From Pseudomonadota bacterium (GTDB lineage: Bacteria > Myxococcota_A > UBA9160 > UBA4427), in the NCBI GenBank assembly GCA_027295775.1, contig JAPUKG010000125.1:1-32387 (forward strand): a DNA stretch of 32,387 bases. The letters are read 5' to 3'. The notes beneath the pieces were generated by a model. The model made no database searches. It was not told where the DNA came from and saw only the letters and a program-made list of their open reading frames with translations. The position numbers were made by a program, and so were the translations under genes. Shown piece after piece: positions 24,837-32,374 of the stretch (positions within the stretch are counted from its first letter, which is position 1; every line of letters begins with the position of its first letter).

Positions 24837-25777
24837 GCCTTGGGCCAGAACGGATAGAAGTTGAACCACTGATAGGGCGTGCGAATGCAGTGCTCCTGCA
24901 GGATAGCCACGTACCGCTCCAGGAGGTCCTGGCCGTACTTCTCCCGCTCGGCGCGGGGGACACCGCTGCGGTCGCCGATCGAGCGCAGCAGAGTCCGGTA
25001 GTGAGAACGGCCCTCGCGCACGCACAGGGCCACGAAGACGGGACACCCGAGCACGCCGCCCAGCAGGAAGGGACTCAGCGGGAACGCCGTCGGCCGGCCC
25101 AGGAAGGTGGTCTGTGCCACGCGCTCGCGCGCGCCCGGACTGAGTCGGTCTGCCAGGACCGCCACGAACTCGCCGCGCTCGATGCACGAGCGGATGGTGA
25201 AGGTGGTGCGCATGGAGCTCGGGTCCAGCGGAATCACCCTCACCGTGCTGCGCGGGTCCAGCTTCTCGAAGAAGCGGTTGATGCGCTCGGCGTTGTCTGT
25301 GTACATGAGCACGTTCACCACGAGCCCGTACTCGTCCGACAGCACGCGCAGCATGTCGAAGCTGCCCAGGTGCGCGGAGAGCAGGATTCCGCCCCGTCCC
25401 GTGCGGGCCGCCGAGAACAGCTTGCCGCTCTCGTCGTGGGTGAAGCGGTAGGCATCGATGCCGCCGCCCCAGACCACCACTCGATCGAAGATATTGATCG
25501 AGAACTCGAGGATGTGCCGGAAGACCGAGAGCCGGGTCGGCGGTCCGCCCAGGGCGGCGCGTCCCTCCGGCGACGCGGCGAGGGCCTCCAGGTACTGCCG
25601 GGACGCGGCCCGGGCGACTCCCGTTCGCAGGTAGAAGTAGACCGCCGCGCCGTAGATCAGGATCCAGGACGCGCGCTGGCCGAGGGTATTGTGGAACCAC
25701 GCGAGGAAGCGCAGCGCCCCGATCGAGCCCCGCTCCGCCACCGTCGACCAGATCGTGCTCGGCGCCGGCTCGCTCAA
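24833..25777 (-). CDS. LpxL-like membrane acyltransferase
   Basis: A 314-residue protein of the lauroyl/myristoyl acyltransferase family that also finishes lipid A. The HxxxxD catalytic motif is AHLGSFDML (His136, Asp141). An N-terminal hydrophobic helix (ASWILIYGAAVYFYL) anchors it to the inner membrane, and the tail YQWFNFYPFW is typical of APE-locus members. It probably moves the polyene acyl chain onto a lipid or sugar-lipid. In several APE loci this enzyme is fused to the glycosyltransferase; here the glycosyltransferase sits in the preceding protein and the two are separate. The TTG start at 25777 is chosen because it overlaps the upstream stop as TTGA. Confidence 0.88.
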   Translation of the reverse strand: MSEPAPSTIWSTVAERGSIGALRFLAWFHNTLGQRASWILIYGAAVYFYLRTGVARAASRQYLEALAASPEGRAALGGPPTRLSVFRHILEFSINIFDRVVVWGGGIDAYRFTHDESGKLFSAARTGRGGILLSAHLGSFDMLRVLSDEYGLVVNVLMYTDNAERINRFFEKLDPRSTVRVIPLDPSSMRTTFTIRSCIERGEFVAVLADRLSPGARERVAQTTFLGRPTAFPLSPFLLGGVLGCPVFVALCVREGRSHYRTLLRSIGDRSGVPRAEREKYGQDLLERYVAILQEHCIRTPYQWFNFYPFWPKA

Positions 25778-28314
25778 GGTCGCCCCCGGAGGTGCCGGGA
25801 GAGGAGCCGCGGCACCCGCGGAACCATGCTCCCGAAGAAGCGGGTGTAGACCCCCGCCAGCCGCAGATCGTCCCACACGACGTCGAAATGGGAAAGTCCG
25901 TGGGGGTTGTAGACCACCTTCGTCGGAATGGTAACCACCCGGGCACCATTCCAGAAGAGCCGGACCAGGAGCTCGGGATCGAACTCCATGTGGTCGCCAG
26001 TCTCGCTCTCGTCGATGACTCGGAGCACGGCGTCGACGGGCAGGCCGCGGAAACCGCACAGCGGGTCCCGGATCTCCCCGGATAGGGTGAAGAACCAGAC
26101 CAGCACGCGCGAGATCTGCCGGCCGTAGAGGCGGCTCTTCGGCACGCTCTCGTCGAAGATCGGCGTGCCCAGCACCAGGGCCTCGGGGTCGCGCCGCCAG
26201 GCCTCGAGAAAGCGCGGGACGTCGGCGGCATCGTGCTGGCCATCGGCGTCGAGCTGGATCACGTGGCTGAAGCGCCGGTGCGCGGCCAGCCGGTAGCCGG
26301 TCTTCAGCGCCGCGCCCCGACCGCCGTTCTGCTTGCGCCGGTGGACCTCGACCCACGGGAAGTCGTGCGCGATTGCCGCGAGCACCTCCTGGGTGGCGTC
26401 GTCGCTCCCGTCGTCGATCACCAGACACGGGAGCTCGTGCGCGGCGAGGGCCTCGACGACGCCGCGGATCTCGTCCTTGTGATCGTAGATGGGGATCAGC
26501 AGACAGGGGTTCAGGCTCGCGTCGGTGGACAGCAGGCAGCGGCCGCTGGCGAACAGGCGATCGCCGTCCGACAGCCGGAAGCGAACCCGGTCCCCGCCCG
26601 GGGCAATCTCGACGCGGAGCTCGAAACGCTGGTCCGGCTGGAGCACCTCCGCGAACTTGAGCGCCTCAACGGCGCGGAGCCGAGGGGCCCGGCCCGTGAG
26701 CTCGCGCGCGGCCGAGAGCGCCCAACCGAGCTGGACCACGCCCGGCACGATCGGGAGGCCCTCGAAGTGTCCCTCGAGGTGGGCCAGATCGGCGGGCACG
26801 CGCAGGCGGCGCACGAGATGGTCCGGCCCGCGCTCCTCCGCCTCGAGGATGGGCTCGCGCGGTCGTTTCTCTTCCGCCTCGCGCTGCTCTTCCGTGTCGA
26901 ACAGGGAAGCCAACGCCGGGGCGGTGATCTTTCCCTGATGGTCCCGCGGCAGCTCGTCGACGTAGCGCCACGCACGGGGCAGGAGTACGCGATCCCAGTC
27001 GGCCGCCAGGTGCTCGCCCAGGATGCGGCCCACCGTGCGCCGACCCGCCGCGCCGATCGCTGTCCGGCCCGCCTCGGTCGGGACCACCACGGCGGCGAGA
27101 CGCATCTCCCCGGCCTGCTCCAGGGCCACCAGCGCCGCCTCGGCCACCAGGCCGTGGCCGCGCAGGCGCGCCTCCATCTCGGGGAGCGAGACCCGCTTCT
27201 CGCCGATCTTCACGTCGCGATCCGCGCGGCCCAGGAGCTCGAAGCCACCGCCCTCGAGCGGACGCATCCGGTCGCCCATGGTGAAGCGCGCCCCACCCGC
27301 GCGGCCGGTCTCCTCGCCCACGCTCACGAAGGGCGACGTCACGATCAGCCGCCCGTCTTCCTCCTCACGCTCGATGTGGACCGGCGCAAACGGGGTCCAG
27401 GCTCTTGGCTTGCCGCGCCCCGCTTGCCGCCAGGCGACGCCGCCGGTCTCGGTGGAGCCGAAGATCTCGTGGGGCGCCGAGCCCAGCGCGCTGTCGATGG
27501 CGAGCGCTGTCGCCTCGTCGAGGGGGCCCCCGGACGAGAACACCGCGCGGCAGGTGCCGGCCAGCCCGGGCAGGTCCACGTGGACCTTGATCCGACGCAG
27601 GTGCGTGGGCGTGGCCATCAGCGCGCAGTCCCCGCTTCGCCGCATGCGCGGCAGGAGCTCGCCGGGCTGGAGGTAGGCGTGGGTGCAGAAGGGACGGCCC
27701 GCGGCCAGGGGCCACAGGGTCCGGAAGAGCAGACCGTATACGTGCTGGTGCGAGACGGTGGCGAAGATCCGGGTCGACTCCCCCAGCTCGTCGCCGAACC
27801 GCGTCTCCAGATAGCGAACCTCTTCGTCCAGATGGCGGAGCGCCTTGGGCACGCTCTTGCCCGGGCCGCTCGTTCCCGACGTATAGAACTCGGCGAAGGG
27901 CGCCGCCGGATCCAGAAGCTCCCAGTCTTGTGCGCCCGACGGCGCAGGCGCCGGCTCGAGCGCGTGGAGCCTCGGCATCCCGGCGAGCTCCTCCTCCCCG
28001 ACACCCGGGTCGACGATGGCGCCAGCCAGGTCGCCCCTCAACCGGCGCAGGGTTCCCGCCGCGCCGTTGGGCGCGAGCACGGCGCTCGTGCCGGCGTGGG
28101 CCAGCGCCATCAGACCGACCGCGCTGGCGTAGGAGTCTTCGGAGTAGAGCAGCCAGCGGCCCGGCCCCGCCGCGGCGATGGCGGGCAGGAGTGCGGCGAC
28201 CCGGGTCTCGAAGTCAGCCCAGCTTCGGGTCCCAGCCGGACCGAACGCCACCTCGGTGTCGGCGGGGCGGCCAACCTTCAGCAGCTGGAGCAGGTCGAGG
28301 AAGCGAGGGGACAC
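25774..28314 (-). CDS. Acyl-AMP ligase - dehydratase - glycosyltransferase fusion
   Basis: An 846-residue three-module protein. Residues 1-470 are an adenylate-forming ligase: P-loop YTSGTSGPGK (144-153), FGSTETGG (285-292), GRADRDVKIGEKR (362-374) and the C-terminal catalytic lysine in DHQGKI (Lys462). Residues 490-598 are a hot-dog dehydratase with HFEGLPIVPGVVQ (His516). Residues 602-846 are a family-2 glycosyltransferase with VIDDGSDDA and the DxD motif LDADGQHD (689-691). The ligase probably activates an aryl acid and loads it on an ACP, the dehydratase works on the growing chain, and the glycosyltransferase modifies the product or its lipid anchor. These correspond to separate ApeH-, ApeI- and glycosyltransferase-type steps. 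GTG start at 28314, 18 bp after an ACP gene. Confidence 0.9.
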   Translation of the reverse strand: MSPRFLDLLQLLKVGRPADTEVAFGPAGTRSWADFETRVAALLPAIAAAGPGRWLLYSEDSYASAVGLMALAHAGTSAVLAPNGAAGTLRRLRGDLAGAIVDPGVGEEELAGMPRLHALEPAPAPSGAQDWELLDPAAPFAEFYTSGTSGPGKSVPKALRHLDEEVRYLETRFGDELGESTRIFATVSHQHVYGLLFRTLWPLAAGRPFCTHAYLQPGELLPRMRRSGDCALMATPTHLRRIKVHVDLPGLAGTCRAVFSSGGPLDEATALAIDSALGSAPHEIFGSTETGGVAWRQAGRGKPRAWTPFAPVHIEREEEDGRLIVTSPFVSVGEETGRAGGARFTMGDRMRPLEGGGFELLGRADRDVKIGEKRVSLPEMEARLRGHGLVAEAALVALEQAGEMRLAAVVVPTEAGRTAIGAAGRRTVGRILGEHLAADWDRVLLPRAWRYVDELPRDHQGKITAPALASLFDTEEQREAEEKRPREPILEAEERGPDHLVRRLRVPADLAHLEGHFEGLPIVPGVVQLGWALSAARELTGRAPRLRAVEALKFAEVLQPDQRFELRVEIAPGGDRVRFRLSDGDRLFASGRCLLSTDASLNPCLLIPIYDHKDEIRGVVEALAAHELPCLVIDDGSDDATQEVLAAIAHDFPWVEVHRRKQNGGRGAALKTGYRLAAHRRFSHVIQLDADGQHDAADVPRFLEAWRRDPEALVLGTPIFDESVPKSRLYGRQISRVLVWFFTLSGEIRDPLCGFRGLPVDAVLRVIDESETGDHMEFDPELLVRLFWNGARVVTIPTKVVYNPHGLSHFDVVWDDLRLAGVYTRFFGSMVPRVPRLLSRHLRGRP

Positions 28315-28332
28315 GCCGGGGGCCCCGACCCT

Positions 28333-28593
28333 TCACGCGGAGGCGCCGTGAGCGCGCTCGCTCACGAACGCGACGACATCTCTCACCGTGCGCAGGGACC
28401 CGAGGTCCTCGTCCTCGATGGTGACGCCGACCTCGTCCTCCAACGAGTGGGCCAGCTCGACAGCATCGAGGCTGTCCAGGTCGAGATCGTCCATCAAGTG
28501 CGCTCCGGGCTGAATCTGGTCGTCGGGGACGTCGAACAGGGTGCGCAGCAGCTCCCGGACGGTCTCGAAGGCGGTCTCGGAAGCGAGGTTCAC
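28333..28593 (-). CDS. Acyl carrier protein (second of the operon pair)
   Basis: An 86-residue type II ACP with phosphopantetheine site DDLDLDSLDAVELAHSLE (Ser41), acidic overall. GTG start at 28593 overlaps the preceding ACP's stop as GTGA. APE loci characteristically hold two adjacent ACPs, proposed to carry starter and extender or elongating chains separately; which does which cannot be told here. Confidence 0.94.
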   Translation of the reverse strand: MNLASETAFETVRELLRTLFDVPDDQIQPGAHLMDDLDLDSLDAVELAHSLEDEVGVTIEDEDLGSLRTVRDVVAFVSERAHGASA

Positions 28594-28859
28594 TTCGTCC
28601 GGTTCTCCGTCACGAATCCAGCCAGGCTCCGGACCGAGGAGAAGAGCTCCTGGTTCTTCTCCGGGTCCTCCTCGACGGTGACGCCGTACCGCTCCTCCAG
28701 CGCGATGGCCAGCTCGAGAGCGTCGATGGAGTCGAGGCCGAGCCCCTCGATGAACAGGGCCGCTTCGCTCTCGATCTCTTCCGGGGCGACGTCCTCCAGG
28801 GCGAGCACCTCGATGATGAGCTTCTTGATCTCCAGTTCCAGGCCTTGCAGGTCAGCCAC
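28590..28859 (-). CDS. Acyl carrier protein (first of the operon pair)
   Basis: An 89-residue type II ACP with site FIEGLGLDSIDALELAIALE (Ser44). GTG start at 28859, overlapping the upstream acyltransferase gene by eight bases. The segment EEDPEKNQELFSSVRSLAGF after helix III is the pattern of the first ACP in APE loci. Its sequence is clearly different from the second ACP, so they are not a recent duplication. Confidence 0.94.
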   Translation of the reverse strand: MADLQGLELEIKKLIIEVLALEDVAPEEIESEAALFIEGLGLDSIDALELAIALEERYGVTVEEDPEKNQELFSSVRSLAGFVTENRTK

Positions 28860-29667
28860 TTTCCATCCTCTTGAGGAACGCTTCCCGCAGCTCTGCCGTG
28901 AGCTTTCGGGCCGCCAGACCGGCGGAGTCTCCGGAACTGGCGTAGGGCTTGGGTGAAATCGGATCGAGAGTGCGCACTGTCACCTGGAAGGACCGGTCCG
29001 GAACGTCGTACCACTTCTGGCCCTTCAACAGAGTAGGCGGATCGCAGGTGATCAGCACGGGGAGAATCTCGTGGCCGCTGCGCAGCGCCACATGGGCGGC
29101 GCCCCGCTTGAACGGACCCAGGCCGCTTCGGGGCGAGCGCGTGCCCTCCGGAAACACGAGGACCGTGCGCCCCGCCCGCAGGCGCGCGGCGCACTCGTTG
29201 ACGACGGCCGCCCCTCCGTCGTTGCGGACGTAGCCAGCCGCCGTGACGGCGCCCCGCAAGGTCGGATTCTCGGCGCGCTTCACATTCACGATGCAGTCCA
29301 CCTGGGGCATTATGGAGCCCAGCACGCACATGTCGATCAAGGTGGGATGATTCGCCACGACCAGGACGGCGCCCTCGCCCTTCAGGCGGTCCGCGCCCTC
29401 GGTGCGGAGCGTCATGACGCCGGCCTTGACCATGTACCAGATGAACAGGCAATAGCCGCGGTGGATCACGCGCTGCGCGCGCAGATCCGGTGGGAGGTCG
29501 CGGGAGAGACGGCGCGCGACCGGGATCACCACGGCCGCGAGCGCCACGCTGATGGTGCCAAACAACAGGAAGGCAGCTCCGGTTCGGAGCACCCGCGACA
29601 CGCGGGAGATTCGAGCGCCAGTGCCCCTCAGCTCAGCACCCCCAGGGGAAAGTTCTGTTCGGATCAC
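28852..29667 (-). CDS. PlsC-like 1-acylglycerophosphate acyltransferase
   Basis: A 271-residue membrane acyltransferase. A hydrophobic helix spans about residues 30-50 (AAFLLFGTISVALAAVVIPV). The HxxxxD motif is NHPTLIDM (His107, Asp112) and the second motif FPEGTRS lies near residue 173. The family acylates lysophosphatidic acid; APE-locus members are inferred to help anchor the polyene in a lipid. It is the first gene of the long leftward operon. The GTG at 29667 is preceded by a convincing promoter at 29714-29742. Confidence 0.88.
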   Translation of the reverse strand: MIRTELSPGGAELRGTGARISRVSRVLRTGAAFLLFGTISVALAAVVIPVARRLSRDLPPDLRAQRVIHRGYCLFIWYMVKAGVMTLRTEGADRLKGEGAVLVVANHPTLIDMCVLGSIMPQVDCIVNVKRAENPTLRGAVTAAGYVRNDGGAAVVNECAARLRAGRTVLVFPEGTRSPRSGLGPFKRGAAHVALRSGHEILPVLITCDPPTLLKGQKWYDVPDRSFQVTVRTLDPISPKPYASSGDSAGLAARKLTAELREAFLKRMESG

Positions 29668-29713
29668 GGCAACGGCCGGGAAGCAAAGCGAAAAAGTGAG
29701 CCCAGACGATTCG

Positions 29714-29742
29714 ATCTTATCACTGCGCGATTTTCCAGTAAA
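29714..29742 (-). promoter_or_regulatory. Promoter of the long leftward APE operon
   Basis: On the minus strand TTTACT (29737-29742) and TAAGAT (29714-29719) are separated by exactly 17 bp. Each matches the sigma-70 consensus at four of six positions. The region is locally AT-rich against the GC-rich surroundings. Transcription would start near 29707, about 40 bases before the GTG of the PlsC-like gene. Confidence 0.5.
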
Positions 29743-29756
29743 CGACCGAAGCGGCT

Positions 29757-29784
29757 AGGACAGGCGGAGCCCGGCCGCTAGAAT
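29757..29784 (+). promoter_or_regulatory. Candidate promoter of the ammonia-lyase gene
   Basis: AGGACA (29757-29762) and TAGAAT (29779-29784), 16 bp apart, lie back to back with the leftward promoter. The -10 matches five of six consensus bases and shares CTAGAAT with the region before 19048. Transcription would begin about 66 bases before the ATG at 29858. Confidence 0.4.
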
Positions 29785-29857
29785 CGGGCCGCCCGCAGCG
29801 CCGACGCTGGTCCCGCTGGTCCGGTTGGAATCGTCGGGGCTGGCGCCCAGCGTAACC

Positions 29858-31435
29858 ATGGCACTCGGAACACCGAAGTCGACCGCCGAGACAGCCGCGC
29901 CGACGTCGGAATGCGTGATCGGGAGAGAGGCGCTCACGATCCGCGACGTCCTCGCCTTGGCCCGGGGCGATCGTCGAGCGGTGCTCGACGGGGATCCGGA
30001 CTACCGCGCACACCTGGATGCCGCGCGCCGCACCGTCGAGAAGCACCTGGAGGCGGGAAGTCCCATCTACGGCGTGACCACGGGCGTGGGAGCCTCGATC
30101 CAGAACGAGATCCCCGCGGACCGGCGTGACGAGCTCCCCCTCAACCTGCTGCGCTTCCACGGCACGGGGACCGGCCCCATCCTCGGCGAACTGGAGGCCG
30201 CCGCGATCGTCGCGGTGCGCCTGGTGTCGCTGGCTCGGGGCTACTCGGGGGTCCGCCCCGTCTTGTTGGAGCGGCTGTGCGAGCTGCTCAACAACCGGCT
30301 GCTCCCCCGCGTGCCCGAGGAGGGATCGGTGGGCGCGAGCGGAGACCTGACTCCGCTGTCGTACCTGGCCGCGCTTGTCGTCGGGGAGCGGGAGGCCTCC
30401 CTGGACGGCCGTGTCATGACGTCCGCCCAGGCCCTGGCGGAGGTAGGTCTCGAGCCCCTCCGCCTGGCGCCCAAGGAGAGCCTCTCCATCATGAACGGCA
30501 CCAGCGTGATGACGGCGCTCGGGTGCGTGGCGGTGGAGCGGGCGCAGCGGCTAACGCGGGTCGCGGCCGCAGTCACCGCCATGAACGTCGACGTCACCCG
30601 CGGCAACCCCGGCCACTTCGACGCGCGCATCTTCGAACTCAAGCCGCATCCAGGGCTGCAGCGCGTGGCGGCGTGGATCCGGGACGATCTCGACGTCGAC
30701 GCCGGCGGACCCGGCGAGCCCGCTCGGCTCCAGGATCGCTACTCGATCCGCTGCGCGCCTCACGTGATCGGCGTCCTGGCCGACGCCCTCGACTTCACCG
30801 TGCGCATCCTCGAGACCGAGCTCAACGGCGTCGACGACAACCCGCTGATCGACCCCGAGCGCGGGGACATCCTGCACGGCGGAAACTTCTACGGCGGCCA
30901 CGTGTGCTTTGTCATGGACGCGCTCAAGACCGCCGTGGCCAACGTGGCGGATCTGCTCGACCGCCAGCTCTCCCTGGTCTGCATGCCCGAGACCAGCGGC
31001 GGGCTGCCGGAGAACCTGATCGCCGGCAACGGAGAGGGGCGTGTCCTGCACCACGGCTTCAAGGCCATGCAGATCACGGCTTCCGCCCTGACCGCCGAAG
31101 CGCTGAAGCTGACCATGCCGGCCAGCGTGTTCAGCCGCAGCACGGAGTCGCACAACCAGGACAAGGTCAGCATGGGCACGATCGCCGCGCGCGACTGCCT
31201 GCGCATTCTCGAGCTGACCGAGACCGTCACCGCGATCGTCCTGCTGGCGGCGTGCCAGGCCCTCGATCTGCGCGAAGGGGGAAGCCAGCTGCCCACGCCC
31301 CTCGCGATCCGGGACACGGTGCGCAAGACGGTGCCCATGCTGCGCGAGGACCGTCGGCAGGATCGCGACATCCAGCGCGCCCTCGAGCTGATCCGTTCGG
31401 GCGGTCTGCCGCTCCCCGGCCTCGATCCCGCTTGA
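29858..31435 (+). CDS. HAL/PAL/TAL-family aromatic amino acid ammonia-lyase
   Basis: A 525-residue lyase with the self-forming MIO cofactor triad Ala160-Ser161-Gly162 in GSVGASGDLTPLSYLA. Further family blocks are PIYGVTTGVG (Tyr71), NGVDDNPLID, GGNFYGGH and STESHNQDKVSMG. In APE and flexirubin loci this enzyme makes the aryl-acrylate starter from an aromatic amino acid. The selectivity pair, which is typically Ser-His in histidine lyases, Phe-Leu in phenylalanine lyases and His-Leu in one tyrosine-lyase class, aligns with Phe100-His101 here (NLLRFHGTG), so the substrate is not obvious. ATG at 29858 is chosen; the frame opens earlier at a TTG. Its stop overlaps the next start as TTGA. Confidence 0.9.
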   Translation: MALGTPKSTAETAAPTSECVIGREALTIRDVLALARGDRRAVLDGDPDYRAHLDAARRTVEKHLEAGSPIYGVTTGVGASIQNEIPADRRDELPLNLLRFHGTGTGPILGELEAAAIVAVRLVSLARGYSGVRPVLLERLCELLNNRLLPRVPEEGSVGASGDLTPLSYLAALVVGEREASLDGRVMTSAQALAEVGLEPLRLAPKESLSIMNGTSVMTALGCVAVERAQRLTRVAAAVTAMNVDVTRGNPGHFDARIFELKPHPGLQRVAAWIRDDLDVDAGGPGEPARLQDRYSIRCAPHVIGVLADALDFTVRILETELNGVDDNPLIDPERGDILHGGNFYGGHVCFVMDALKTAVANVADLLDRQLSLVCMPETSGGLPENLIAGNGEGRVLHHGFKAMQITASALTAEALKLTMPASVFSRSTESHNQDKVSMGTIAARDCLRILELTETVTAIVLLAACQALDLREGGSQLPTPLAIRDTVRKTVPMLREDRRQDRDIQRALELIRSGGLPLPGLDPA

Positions 31436-31917
31436 AGCTCGGGCCGATCTTCGTCACGGTATCGACCGCCGCGGCCGTCTCCGTGGCCGGGTGCGAGTCC
31501 CTGTACCTCGCCCTGTACCGGCCTCCGACGCTTCCCGACTGCCCGGGCGAGCTGGTGCCGACCGGGGCGATTCCCGGCGAGTTCGTGTGGCGCGAGCGCG
31601 TCCGCGTGGTGGGGGGCGACGTGGAGGCGACCTTCGACCTGGTCATCGAGAAGCGCGCCGACCAGCTCGTCCTGGTCGGCTTCAACGAGTTCGGAGCCAA
31701 GGCGTTCTCGGTCGTGCAGCGCGGAACCGAGGTCGAAACCCTGCGCCACCTCGGCCCCGCCACCCCCGTCCCCCCCGAGAACATCCTCCGCGACCTCCAC
31801 CGGGCCCGCCTGGGCGCGCCCCCGGGCGACGCCACCATCGAGGAGAGTGCAGGCGGGACGGAGATCGACAATCCAAGCTGCGGTTATCGCGCTACGTGGG
31901 TCCGGGCAGTCTTCTGA
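31432..31917 (+). CDS. DUF3261-like outer-membrane lipoprotein
   Basis: A 161-residue lipoprotein. Signal KLGPIFVTVSTAAAVSVAGC ends in a lipobox with Cys21. The mature part (GEFVWRERVRVVGGDVEATFDLVIEKRADQLVLVGFNEFG) is beta-rich and resembles the DUF3261 lipoproteins that accompany APE loci; their function is unknown but presumed to be in outer-membrane placement of the pigment. The TTG start at 31432 overlaps the lyase stop as TTGA, consistent with the overlap habit of the whole locus. The structured repeat begins about 20 bp after its stop. Confidence 0.75.
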   Translation: MKLGPIFVTVSTAAAVSVAGCESLYLALYRPPTLPDCPGELVPTGAIPGEFVWRERVRVVGGDVEATFDLVIEKRADQLVLVGFNEFGAKAFSVVQRGTEVETLRHLGPATPVPPENILRDLHRARLGAPPGDATIEESAGGTEIDNPSCGYRATWVRAVF

Positions 31918-31922
31918 ACGGT

Positions 31923-31946
31923 GGGTTTCCTCCTGGGTTTCCTCCT
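31923..31946 (+). repeat. Perfect 12-bp tandem duplication at the repeat boundary
   Basis: GGGTTTCCTCCT occurs twice in a row (31923-31934 and 31935-31946), immediately before the G-rich arm. The left copy of the element has a single TCTCCTCCT at the same place, so the duplication is specific to this copy. Confidence 0.8.
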
Positions 31947-32337
31947 GGGGGTGGGTGGGGGTCATCGCGCTCCGAGGCCTCTAATCCGTCGGCAAAGCGT
32001 AGCTTGAAGCAGATTAGAGCACCGTGCAGAACCACAAGACTTTGGGTGGTGGGCATAGGGGGTTCTGTAAATGTCGTGGGGATTGCTGAATGGTTCCGGT
32101 CAGGGCCATGAGGCCCTGCGTGCGACGACCCCCACCCACCCCCTAGAAAAAGCGCTTCGCGCCATAGAGCGAAGCAGCCTTCGGCGGAGGGTCAGTGCCA
32201 CCAAGGTAGTGGGCAGCCATGGTAGGCACAGGCACGGCCCGAGGCCGCAAGGGAGCGTGCACGGCAGTCGTTGAGACCGCGGAGCCCAAACGCGACCGCG
32301 CAGCAGGCCGGTAGGCCTGCGAAGTTCAGAAGACTGG
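31939..32337 (+). repeat. Right copy of the structured intergenic repeat
   Basis: It aligns along its length with the reverse complement of 7031-7446, with the strongest match in the first ~205 bp (about 85% by hand). It fills the gene-free end of the window. Predicted plus-strand structure: outer stem 31947-31970 with 32121-32143; an 8-bp stem CTCTAATC/GATTAGAG (31979-31986 with 32012-32019) enclosing a small AAGC/GCTT hairpin; CAGGGCC/GGCCCTG at 32101-32118; and a 7-bp hairpin at 32303-32320. A frame shared with the left copy for about 20 codons breaks at an indel, so it is non-coding. Confidence 0.85.
31947..32143 (+). repeat. 197-bp inner unit with near-perfect inverted termini (right copy)
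   Basis: The arm 31947-31970 pairs with the segment ending at 32143 apart from one A-C mismatch and one G-U wobble. The left copy has its single mismatch at a different place (C-A), where this copy has a pair. Unit length is within two bases of the left copy. Confidence 0.8.
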
Positions 32338-32374
32338 ACCGCGCAGCGAGCCGGAGGCGAGCGGAGTTCAGAAG
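32296..32374 (+). repeat. Two tandem tail modules (CCGCGCAGC ... GTTCAGAAG)
   Basis: Module 1 (32296-32332) and module 2 (32339-32374) both begin CCGCGCAGC and end GCG(A/G)AGTTCAGAAG, 37 and 36 nt long with six bases between. Module 1 holds a perfect 7-bp hairpin with a GGTA loop; the middle of module 2 (CCGGAGGCGA) does not form an obvious one. The left copy has one such module (7034 to about 7088) with an unrelated hairpin. The window ends 13 bases after module 2, so more modules may follow. Confidence 0.65.

Noticed and set aside
32071-32274. A small protein shared by both repeats (a peptide reading GLLNGSGQG...EALRATTPTHPL)
   Set aside because: The shared frame runs only ~25 codons, then an indel puts the two copies into different frames. 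The DNA and its pairings, not a protein, are conserved.
32296-32374. Start of a CRISPR array
   Set aside because: Only two imperfect 36-37 nt units with a 6-nt gap, no spacers of normal length and no cas genes in the window.
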